NCBI RefSeq assembly: GCF_000321225.1
Contig: NW_004450277.1
Location: 2,162,234-2,226,233 of the forward strand
Direction of reading: 5' to 3'
DNA from: Odobenus rosmarus divergens
Taxonomy: Eukaryota > Chordata > Mammalia > Carnivora > Odobenidae
Length of the DNA stretch: 64,000 bases
Part shown: positions 55,152 through 64,000 of the stretch, one piece after another
How the letters are laid out: each line of letters opens with the position of its first letter
Position numbering within the stretch: the first letter of the stretch is position 1
Notes under the pieces: generated by a model
The model's database searches: none
Told to the model about the DNA's origin: nothing
The model's input: only the letters and a program-made list of their open reading frames with translations
Translations under genes and position numbers: made by a program

Positions 55152-58100
55152 CTGTGGAAGGGACAGCGCAGGTGAGGAGGGGGGCCGACACCTCGCAGGG
55201 TATCTGGGAGGTGCCGTCACCCTGTGCGTCGTCTTGGGGGCCTGCCATGGCTCAGGCGCTTAGGCCTCTCGACAGTTGTACCCTAGTGCCTAGAACGGGG
55301 CCCGGTACCAGCAGATGAGACGTGGGGTTCTCTGCTAACCCTCAGGGCGATCCTGCAAGGAAGGGGACCTTATCATTGACAGGTGGAAGCTGGGGAGGCC
55401 TGGAGGTCGGAGGTTTGCCCCAGGTCACGCGGTGAACGTGCGCACGCTGCTGCCTTCCGGGCAGGGTGGCCCGCGGCAAGGGGCTCGAACTCTAGCTCCC
55501 TGGCCCTGCTCGCACCTCAGCAGCTTTCTGAGGACCGGCGGGTAGACCGCGCTCCCCTGGTAAAGGGGATGGCCTCCGGGCAGCGTGGGCCTAACCCTGT
55601 GAGAAAGGCCGTCGGCATCGGCCTGTGCCGTACATGTGGCCATGTGCTGTTTGTCCCCCGATGGGGTGGCTGTTCAGGATGCTGCAGGTAAGCAGGCACC
55701 TTACACCCTGAGAAAAAGGAGTGTGTGGAAAGCCCCAGAGTTCAGACTGGAGCCACAGGACACCAGGAAAAGAAACACCCATGTGTGTGCTCAGCCCAGG
55801 GAGGGGCTTCTGCCCAGGTGGAGGAGAAAGGCCAGGTGCCCTGCTTGGCTGTGGGAGAGGTTGGGGCCAGGCCAGCCGAAGGGTGACGGTGCCCTGCAGG
55901 GAAGGGGCTGGGAAGGACAGGACCCAGGGGTGCTATCGGGAGAAGTCCCCTCTGCCCTCAGAACGGTGGCAGCAAAAGAGCCCAAAGTCTTCTGAAACAT
56001 CCTAGGGGTGTGTGTGGCAGGGGACCACCAGGCCCTGTCTCCTCTTTGCCTTTCCCAAGCCGCTCCACGGGTGCATCGCGGGCTTTGGCATCAGGCTCGC
56101 CTGAATTCAAGGCCTGCTCTGCCACGCCGCAGGCCACTGTTCCACATCCCTGAGCCTCGGAACCCGAGGAGGCTGCTGGGGGCTGAGCCGGGCCTGTGAA
56201 ACTCTCAGCACGGGCCCCAGGAGCTGCCAGGCCCATGGTGGGGGTGGGGGAGGGGCGGGCTTCCAGACAGGTTTTGGGGCTTTCTGAATGGGCTCCCAGG
56301 AGACAGGAGGCTCCTGGAATTTGAAACACATTCTTTTGAGGTGTTAAGCCAGAACACAGCCAAAGAAGCGCCATGTCTGGGGGCGTGGGAGCTGGAGTGT
56401 CCTGGGGGAGGCCGTCTCCCGGTGCCTGCCCGCCGCCCAGTCCCTCCTCGCGCTGGGCTGGCTTACCCTGGCGGGCAGGCGCGGGAGGCTGTCCGTGCTC
56501 GTCAGCCGTCTCCCCACGACCCCGTGGGCTCTGGCAGCCAGCGCCACTCATTACTGCATCTACAGGGGCCCTACAGGGGCACTCTCTGCCACTACAGAGA
56601 GAGAGGGACAAGCTCGAGTCACTGGAGGCCTCTAGACTGGAAGCAACATGCTGGGAGAAACTGGAAATGACTGCCGCTGAGGGGAGGGGTGCGGCCCCTA
56701 ACAGGGAAGGAGGCCGAAATGGGCCCATCCGTCACCGTCACCGAGGCGGTGTCCTCTCTGACCAAAGCACGTGGCGTCAAGGAGGCAGACTTGGAAACGG
56801 CTTATGCTAAGGGACATCCTTGGAATTGAGAGTCCAGGGAGCAGCTCAGTCTGTAAAAATGAAATGCAGGGGGAAGGAGCCGGGCTGTGACTTGGCTGGA
56901 AACAACAGCCAAGCAGGCGGTGGGCTCCCCTCGCGGTGGCCAAAGGGCTCCGGGGACAGGCGGGGGGCAGGGGTGCCTCCCCATCGCCCGCAGACAACAT
57001 GTGGTGGGCTCCCCTCTCTCCGTCCCTCAGCCCTGTGCTCTGAGCCGTCCCGTCTCTCTTGGACAGTAGCCGGGGCCGGGACAGGAGACCGTCCCTACCT
57101 CGCGCAGCCCATCTGCTCTGGGGTGACGTGCAGGAGTGGGGGCAGGAGTGGGCACAAGGGGCCCAGCAGCCCCGGGAAAGGCGGGCCGAGCGGACTGTAC
57201 GGAAGCCGAGCGGCATCTCCCGCCGGCCACCTGATGAGCACAGGGAGGAGCTCTGAGCCACTAGTGGGGCGGCCCTGCCGAGGCGCTGCTGTGCCTGAAG
57301 GACGGCGGGCAGCGGGACCGGGACGGCCGCCGGTGGTCTTCCCCCAGCCGCTGGGCTCCAAGCCAGTGCTCCCAGGACATGGGCCGCCCTGGGCCGGAGG
57401 CGAGGAAACAGGTCTCTGCCTCCGTGACCTCCCCACTCACCTCTACGGAAGCAGGGTGCTTACAGTAGGGAACAGAGGCCCCGGGAAGCACAGGGGCAGA
57501 GCCGGCTGCCCCCCTCAGAGGGAGGGTGGGCGGCTGCGAGAGCCCCTCCGGCAGGTGTGAACAGGGCCCCGAGGGCAGCAGGCCCGGTGCCCTCCCCTCC
57601 CCGGCGGCTGCAGCCGTGACACAGGCCGCACTGCACGGCACCAGGTCGGGGCTGGCTGCCATCGCCTGCGGCCTGGGAAGGACGGAGCCTCGGGCTCACC
57701 GTGTCCGTCCAGGGGTCCTATCCTCCCTGCCCTGGGACCTGTCTTGGGCTACTCTAACAGGGTCCCCACTCAGAAGGGCTGTCAGGTGGCTCTTCTTCCT
57801 GGAAGAAAAACAGCCTTTCGGGGACAGCCATTCCTCCTCTCGCTGCAAATGGCTGCTCAGGCGTCCGCCTCGGGGATTAAGGCCAGGCAGCCTCTTATTT
57901 TAGGTTAAGAGGCATTAGGAAGGGATGAGAAGTTAAGCCCAGGCAGCAGTCTTCTAGGGACCTGCACACACTTCCTGGTGGTAGGAGCGAGGTGAGCGGA
58001 GGGGGCTTGGGGCTTTTTGCCGTGGGTAGGGGCCCGCGCCTCCCTTGCTGCCCAGGAACCATGAGGGGTCTCCTGCAGCCAAGGACAAGGGCTTGAGAGG

Positions 58101-61100
58101 AACTGTTCAGGCACATTCAGCCAGGACCTCAAACCCAAGTTTCCTGGCCTGTGGGCGACACCTTCCTCCAGCCTACTCAAGCAGTTTGGGGTCGCCCTCA
58201 GCTCTCCTCCTCACCCCTTTGCTTTTGAATGACCCTCTGTGCACAAAACTTCTGCCTGCTGTCCTTCCAATTCTGATCTCACCACGGAGGGCAGGCAGAG
58301 CGCGGTTCACAGCCCTCCTTTCTTAAAACCTATCAGTGGTTCCCACTGCACATAGAACAGAATCCAAGTGCCCGGCCCAAGAGGCCCCGAGGTCACCCCC
58401 ACCCACCCCCTGCGCATGCCCCGAGGCCGCCAGGCTCCTCTCCACCAGCAGAGGTCCCCGGACTCAAGGGGGGCGTCCACTCCAGTTCCCACTCAGGGCA
58501 GCGCCTAACGCCACAGGGAGGTCTGCGTCTTTTCAGGGACCGTTTCCCCAATCTGGGGCTGTGTCCCATCTAGGGAATCACCAGCTTCAGGGGCTGGAGT
58601 AGGGGGGGACAGATGGTTCACTGTGGCCCCAGGTGACCTAGATGGGGCTCCGTAGTGACAGCAAGGGCTGAGGCGGGCCCCCCAGGCCACAGCAGAACTG
58701 GGCCACGCCTGGGCTAGATGCTGGCTCTGCCACCAACTCCCGGTGACCATCTCCCTGAGCCTTGGTCGGTCGTGGGCAAAGCACGGGTGTGCAGAGGATT
58801 CAACTCAGGTAGAGCAGGGCCTTGGCTGCAACTCTGAGCTCACGGTGGCCCTCAGGGAGCCGAGGCAGGGAGAGGCCCGGCAGGGAGAGGCCCGGCAGGG
58901 AGAGGCCCGGCAGGGCATCCACTCGAGCTCTGGAGTAAGCCACCTCAAGGGCGAGAAAGGACCAGTAGGCTTTTTGTTTTAACTGCCTGAAGTTTTCCTC
59001 ACCTCCCCATCTAAGGACTGGCCAAGACTGTGAAGCAGGGAAGGTCCCTGAGCCACGAGGGAGGCACCTTCCCCGCCTGCCCTGCCCCCTTCCCTGAGGC
59101 TGCGCTGCGCACAGACCTGGGCTCCGGTCAGGGAGCCAGAGAGCCTGGGTCCCCCGCACTCACCATTACTGTGATTTCCTGTTTGGAGGGAGGCAGGGGG
59201 CTGCAGGTTGCTGCCCAAGGCCCCGTAACCGCGGTAACTGTAGTTGAGGCCGCCGTTGACGTACACAGGGTCCTGGGAGTAGGAGGAGGCTGGCAGTGAG
59301 TAGGTGGAGTGGGTGATGGCTGCGGAGTCCCGGGAGTGCTGCTTGTCCAGGGCGATGGGCTCGTCCTACAGAGGGGGAGGAAAGCGCTAGGGAACCAGAG
59401 GGGCGGCCGTCCCGACCCTTGTCCCTGGGACCCAGTGCTGCGACCTGCAGGACTCTGCTTGTGTCTCCGTGGGCCAGAGTTGATCTGTCCCAGCCTAGCT
59501 AAAAACACCGTCGGAGGCCACACCCCGGGGGTGCCCAGGGCCTGTGTGTGCCAGCCTCCTGCGACTTGGTGCATCTGCCCCAGCGAGGCTCCGTCTGGCT
59601 CTGAGGATTGCCCGCTGCCCCCCGCCGCCCCGCCTTCACCGCCCCCTGCACACCGGCTGGCCTGGTTGGCGCGGGGGGGGTCTGCCCAGCCTGGGGGTCT
59701 GCGGCATGACTGCCAGCCGCCCTCTCACCCCTGCTGCCCGGGGCTGCTGGGGAGCAGGTACCTGGGAGGACTGGTAGATCTCCAGGCGCATCCTTTTGGC
59801 TGCTTTTCTCGTCTCGCTCTCGCAGGCAGCTGCCAGGATGTTTTCGGCCATGGCCGAGGTCAGGTGGGGAGGCGTGGGTCTGGTCTGCAGGCACAACAGG
59901 GACGGAGCCTGTGTTGGGGCTGACCCAGACAGACCCCTGCCCTCGAGGGGGCTGGCACAGGGCTGGGCCGGGGGCTCCAGGCCCGTGCTCCCTGGAGCTG
60001 TGTAACCTCTCGGCCTCAGCTCCCTCTTCTGTGAGTCCGCGGTCATTGGGTGGAGGACAAGTGTCCGGCCAGGGGGCTGCCCAGGGGCCCTGCGGGTGTG
60101 GCTGCAGGCCCGTGGCAGTGTGGAGGGAGTGGGGCGGACGGGGAGGAGGGGCTCACCATCTCCATGCCGTTCTTCTTCATGCGCCGGCAGGACTTGAGGT
60201 ACGTGCGGATGCGCTTGCGGGCCCGCTCCTGGAACTCGGGAAACTGCCGGCTGCAGGACTCGATGATGGCCTGGATCTTCTCCTTGGGCTGCTTGGAGAT
60301 GGGCACCATGCGGTCCAAGTTCTCGTCCACAAAGAGCCGCACGAACATCTGCGGGAGACACAGGCTGTGGGAAGGGCTGGCCATGGCTGTGGCCCCCGCC
60401 CCTGCCCCGCTCGTCCCTCGCCGGTGCTCACATTGAAGGCCTTGAGGCGCTCGGGGTCCATGCCCTCGGAGTCATTCATCTTGTCGTTGTCCTCATGGTC
60501 ATCATGGTCATCGTCGTCATCATCTGCTGTGGGGGCCCGGCCCACCGTCAGGTCCTCAGGGCAGCCACTGACCTCAGTCTTGATGGAATCATAGCTCCCG
60601 GAGCTGTAAGGGGGCGACTGAGAGAGGGCAAGGGCCAGAGGGTCAGACCGGGCCCGCTTTCGGCCGGACAGCCACGGTGAGCTTGGGGACCGGGACGGTG
60701 AGCGTGCCGGGCTGCTGCACGAGCCACAGTGTCGAGGTCCCGCGTCGCCTTCCCTCCCTGTTCCCTTCATCTAGGAATTGGAGGCACCAGTGTTGTCACC
60801 CCTCCCTGGGCGGCCGGAGGCAGGACTGCCCGGCCACAGCGGCGCCAGCAGAGGCCCGGGGCCCCAGAGGTGCTGAGCAGAGGTGTCGGCGCTGTACCCG
60901 GCAGCCGAGCCCACACCAGGACCTGCCACATCGTGCGAGGGACAGGCAGACGCAGGAAGGGCTCCCACCACCAGCCGGCCTCTTCTGGTTCTGCCGAGAC
61001 TGGTTTTGGCTTTGGGGTTTTCCTCCCTGATCCCCAAGGGGCGGCAGCCCTGAGCTAGCAGCCGAGCTGTCACGCAGGCGGCGAGCGTGCTGTCAGGGAG

Positions 61101-63013
61101 GAGGGGACAGATGGGCTGGGAGAGGGAACCAGCCGAGGCGACAGGTCTCGTAGGCAGAGTGCATCCCCGAAGGTCCCGGGCTGGGGTTCTCCTGTCTGCT
61201 GCCGCCCCCGGGGAGACCCTGTGAGCCCCCACGCAGAGTGTGTGTGTAGAAAGGGGGAGTGGGAAGTAGGCCCGGCCCACCAGCAAAGAAGGGACCTCCG
61301 CTGCCTGTTCCCACCGCAGGAACTGCTCCCAGAATCAGCCCCTTCTGGGGAGCACAGCCCCTTCTGGGGAGCACAGCCCCTTCCGGGGAGCTCAGCTCCT
61401 GCTGAAGAACAAACGCATGAAGATGGACACAGACCGGCGCCCAGTCCCACAGCAGCTGCCGCTACCAGGCTTCCTATGACCGTCCCGCAGGGATCGGCCC
61501 TCCCGGGGCCCCTGGCCTGGTGCCCGGCTCTTGATCCACACACAGACTTGACAAGGGGCAGAGACACCTAGGTCGCCCGGCCTCCTGCTGGGTCATGTCA
61601 GACTTGCCGTGGAGAGGCCGAAGACCTCCCGGGCCCTGGGCACGTCACGTTCCCAAGTGGCTCCTCAGCCAAGTCCTCTGCTGGGGCCGGAGGAGACGGA
61701 GACGGAAACTGCAGGACACAAGCTGCGGGCGGCACCGATGCCCCATCTCACTTCCGTGGCCTGAGGTCACGGTGGCAAACGCCCCCTCTGCGGCTCTCTG
61801 CTCAGCGCAGGTAGCGGCTAGGCCTGCCCCTTGCACTTGGGAGGCGAAGGCCGCGCTCTGGTCAGTACCTGCTCCGTGGCCAGAGCTCAGACACACGGTG
61901 ACAACTGAACACCCACTCATCTGGAAAGAACTTTCCCGTGAGATGGGCCATCAGAGGCAAGACCTGGCACCCACCCCACGCCCTCTGCAGCAGAAGGCAG
62001 CCCAGGGAGGGGGAGGAACCTGTGTAGGGGGACATGGCTGGCGCCCAGGGGTGCAGGGCTCCGAGAAGTCACCTCTGGCTCCGCCGCCCTGGCAGGAGAA
62101 AACTCTCCCGAGACAGTTCCCGTGCCCAGTGCTGCACTGCACCATTGCAGGAGACCTTAGTGGCCCAGAGGCAGCTTGCAGAAGTGTGAGGGGGGGTCCC
62201 GGGAGGCAGGGGGCAGTGCTCGGTGGCGAGGGCACCAGCATTGGCCACCCTTCCTTCATGCGCAGCCCACATCAGCCTGATCTACCGAGTTTCAAACATC
62301 CACATCCCTGGGGCTTCAGAGGCCTCGTTCTTTCTGTGCACCATCTGCGAAACGGGGACAGGCATGCAGAGTAGCCCCGAAAGGTGGGGCCTCTGTGCTC
62401 AGTGCGGCCCCTGGCTGCTCTAATCTGCAGCAGACTCTGTTCTCGGGTAAGCGAACAGGCCACACATCACCCACCACCTCCACTGAGGCCGGGGCCAAGC
62501 CCTCTTCACAGGTGGTGACACCTGCTCAGAGAAGGGAAGGCCTAGCCTGAGGTCACACGCCGTGTGATCTCATTCCTGAGCCTCCGCAGAACGCCCGGCA
62601 TAGCGGCCAGGGCCTCCACGCTGACTTGGCGTCCCGGCTCTGGGCACATAAGCGTTTCATGTCAGCCTCGCACCGCCCTGACATGCACAGGAAGAAGGGG
62701 GCTCACGGCTCCGGGGGGCCCACAGCCCCACACACCTCAGGGGTGGTCTTCACCCCGTACTTGACACGGCTCCGCAGTCCATCGGTGCTACAGCCGTCGG
62801 AGGGGTAGGAGGGCGTGCCGAGCGCCGTGCCCGGTGGGAGCTTGTCGCACAGGTTGATGGGCTGATCTTCAGAGGTGGCGGTGAAGTCCATGGGGGCCAC
62901 GGCGCCGTTGCCATTCATCTCGGGGAAGGCGGGATCGCCCTGCGTGCTGCTCGATGTGGATGGGTTCAGGGTGGAGGAGCCATTGCCGCTACCACTCTCA
63001 GAGGAGGAGTCAT
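54931..63013 (-). CDS. NOL4L: NOL4L (nucleolar protein 4-like), last six coding exons
   Basis: Minus-strand exons in transcription order are 63013-62736, 60617-60432, 60348-60157, 59884-59762, 59365-59164 and 55151-54931. Each is bounded by AG/GT and all phases join. They give about 400 residues equal to all but the first 36 or so of the 436-residue human short isoform. Recognisable parts are a Ser-rich N-terminal linker ([20 protein letters not shown]), [16 protein letters not shown], an acidic His/Asp tract, the conserved block [20 protein letters not shown]...[39 protein letters not shown], and the C-terminal helix [19 protein letters not shown]. The molecular function is not established. 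Human NOL4L (C20orf112) is known as a fusion partner of RUNX1 and PAX5 in leukaemia. The 5' exons lie beyond 64000. Confidence 0.96.
58300..58440 (+). mobile_element. L2 LINE fragment in NOL4L intron
   Basis: aaacctatcagtggttccca, acatagaacagaatccaagt and aagaggccccgaggtcaccc follow L2 ORF2. Confidence 0.55.
58866..58915. repeat. Minisatellite, 3.3 x 15 bp
   Basis: cagggagaggcccgg is repeated three times exactly, plus caggg. Confidence 0.95.
59164..59365 (-). CDS. NOL4L: NOL4L exon, Tyr/Ser-rich
   Basis: This 202-nt exon has acceptor cccctctgtAG and donor GTGAGT. It encodes [59 protein letters not shown] and LQTGNHSN. It leaves one base for the Gly codon completed in the last exon. Confidence 0.94.
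59762..59884 (-). CDS. NOL4L: NOL4L exon
   Basis: This 123-nt, 41-codon exon has acceptor gtgcctgcAG and donor GTACCT. It encodes [20 protein letters not shown], then [20 protein letters not shown] and Q. The KAAKRMRLE segment is a basic candidate nuclear-localisation signal. Confidence 0.94.
60157..60348 (-). CDS. NOL4L: NOL4L exon with the conserved NOL4-family block
   Basis: This 192-nt, 64-codon exon has acceptor ctcccgcAG and donor GTGAGC. It encodes [20 protein letters not shown] through [19 protein letters not shown]. It is highly conserved and basic, and a likely helical, nucleic-acid- or protein-binding module shared with NOL4. The function is inferred only. Confidence 0.95.
60432..60617 (-). 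CDS. NOL4L: NOL4L exon with acidic tract
   Basis: This 186-nt, 62-codon exon has acceptor ccctctctcAG and donor GTGAGC. It encodes [30 protein letters not shown], an Asp/His/Glu tract ([15 protein letters not shown]) and [17 protein letters not shown]. The open frame continues upstream of the acceptor toward 60770, but the join TTPE|SPPYSS matches the human protein, so the start is the splice site. Confidence 0.94.
60618..62735 (-). other. NOL4L: NOL4L intron between the 278-nt and 186-nt exons
   Basis: 2.1 kb of GC-rich intron with a 3 x 19 bp tandem repeat (61339-61395) and weak MIR-like traces at about 62330-62560. Nothing else is supportable. Confidence 0.6.
61339..61395. repeat. Tandem repeat, 3 x 19 bp
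   Basis: ccccttctggggagcacag occurs twice exactly, then a third copy with two substitutions. Confidence 0.95.
62736..63013 (-). CDS. NOL4L: NOL4L exon, first in window
   Basis: This 278-nt exon is read from 63013 down. The acceptor is cttgttccAG and the donor is GTGTGTGG. Its first two bases finish an Asp codon. It encodes [46 protein letters not shown] and [12 protein letters not shown]. It ends in phase 0. Confidence 0.94.
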
Positions 63014-64000
63014 CTGGAACAAGAGGCCTGGGTGTGAGGCTCCACTACAGCACCTACTGTCCCCTAAGGCCCCCTGGGGGATCGTGGCCACAGCAGCCCC
63101 AGGGAATACTTGCCCCATCTTGTCCTCACCAGCATCTCTGGGCAGGAGGTGAGCACGGCTGTCCCCTTTAGGGGCTCCAAGAGGCTAGCTCTGCCCCTAG
63201 CCGATGTAGGGGCACGGTCCCTCTGCCGGAACCAGGCCATCGGGGTGGAGCAGCCGTGGGGCGTGCAGGGCATGGTGGTCTCCTGCACTCCACACCCGAG
63301 GCACCACGTCCAGGCTGAAGGGAGGCCCGGCTTCAAGGGCCTGGGAGTGAGTGGCTGCATGCCAGAGGTCCTTGGATACCCCAGAGGTCGCTTGGGGCCT
63401 GATCGGCAACCCCCTTCCTCTAAATCACCACTGCCCTGCCCCTTCACACCCTCTCCCCACAGCAGGCTCTCAGCTTCCTTCATCTGCCCAAGGAGAAGGA
63501 GCTGATGCCCCACTGTGCCCCCCACCCTCTCAGTTACCCACTCCTTCCTACAAGCAGGCCCCGCCTACCCACAGTGTGCCCCCCACAGCCGCCTTCGGGG
63601 TCAGGCCACGTGGCCTTGGACATCCCGAGCCAGGGCTCCAGGGTCTGGGCTCTGCATTCCCTGCACCTCAATGGGCCATCGCCGCTTTCCAGAGGTGACA
63701 GCCCGACAAAGCTCTGCTGAGGGCGCCCCCTGCTGCGGAGAGCACAACACTGCCTGGGGAATCCGGGGAGACAAACTTGAACGAAGGGGCTAGACATTTT
63801 CAGATAAAATTCCAGGCCCCTCTCCCCAATCCAGGCCCAGCCTCCTGCTTGATCAGCTGAGACGGCAGAGGCCAAAGATACTCCGAGTTCCCGGGGTCAC
63901 TGTCAGGTGAGTACCGCGTGGTTCCCCGTGGCGCCCAGGTGCCCGGACGGCCGGCCCCAGCACCCAGAGCCGCTGGGGGAGGGGCAGCCACAGTGAGCCC
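63014..64000 (-). other. NOL4L: NOL4L intron (partial)
   Basis: No match to the remaining N-terminal NOL4L residues is visible on the minus strand, so the rest of the window is taken as intron. Confidence 0.55.

Larger units (their letters stand above)
55152..59163 (-). other. NOL4L: NOL4L last intron (about 4 kb)
   Basis: GC-rich intron without CAN SINEs. It contains an L2 fragment (about 58300-58440), MIR-like fragments (about 55360-55480, 56060-56165 and 58700-58780) and a short minisatellite (58866-58915). Several open frames of 100-250 codons on both strands lack splice or homology support and look like effects of high GC. Confidence 0.6.

Noticed and set aside
55958..56728. 256-codon open frame on the minus strand in the NOL4L last intron
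   Set aside because: GC-rich intron, no recognisable domain, no match to NOL4L protein and no needed splice phase.
60618..60770. Upstream extension of the NOL4L acidic exon (open to an ATG near 60770)
   Set aside because: The splice join TTPE|SPPYSS with the 62736-63013 exon reproduces the known protein and the AG at 60618-60619 is a good acceptor; the extension is intron read-through.
63860..63912. Apparent donor site gtcactgtcag|GTGAGTacc on the + strand near the window end
   Set aside because: NOL4L runs on the other strand and no + strand gene or acceptor-supported exon is visible; a chance match is likely.

Overview
This is a vertebrate nuclear genome window from a carnivoran mammal. 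About forty copies of the tRNA-Lys-derived CAN/SINEC retroposon are recognisable (head like ggcgcctgggtggctcag, body ending in (AAATAA)n plus poly-A). This family is restricted to Carnivora. The sub-variants seen here (tails such as 'cccctgcttgtgttccctctct') suggest a non-canid caniform such as a bear, mustelid or seal; that narrower placement is inference. No bacterial operons, CRISPR arrays or phage-like genes are present.

Layout: (1) 1-36,032 is AT-rich, repeat-dense DNA that I interpret as the long intron 4 of ASXL1. It contains most of the CAN SINEs, large antisense and sense LINE-1 blocks, L2 and MIR fragments, MaLR (MLT1-type) LTRs, and three retrocopies of cellular mRNAs on the minus strand: SUMO2, RPL32 and an unidentified 71-bp mRNA tail. 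(2) 36,033-46,925 holds exons 5-13 of ASXL1 on the + strand. All splice junctions are visible and in phase, the last exon is very large and encodes the C-terminal PHD finger, and a 3' UTR of about 1.9 kb ends at an AATAAA. (3) About 46.93-50.56 kb is the tail-to-tail intergenic spacer, with one MIR, one short L1 and one SINE. (4) About 50,558-64,000 holds the 3' part of NOL4L on the minus strand: six coding exons giving the last 400 or so residues, and a 3' UTR of about 4.4 kb in a single terminal exon. The GC-rich introns lack CAN SINEs.

The gene order ASXL1 (+) / NOL4L (-) matches the conserved mammalian block on human 20q11.21. The two genes are not known to act in one pathway. ASXL1 is the activating partner of the BAP1 H2AK119 deubiquitinase. 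NOL4L is a poorly understood nuclear protein. I see no undescribed multi-gene system. The most noteworthy items are the conserved mutation-prone sequence in ASXL1 exon 13, a poly(A) hexamer overlapping the ASXL1 stop codon, repeated retroposition into the same target sites in the intron, and the retrocopies.

All calls were made by reading the sequence and by recalled knowledge of the families. No alignment or repeat-masking program was run, so repeat borders are approximate unless a target-site duplication is given.
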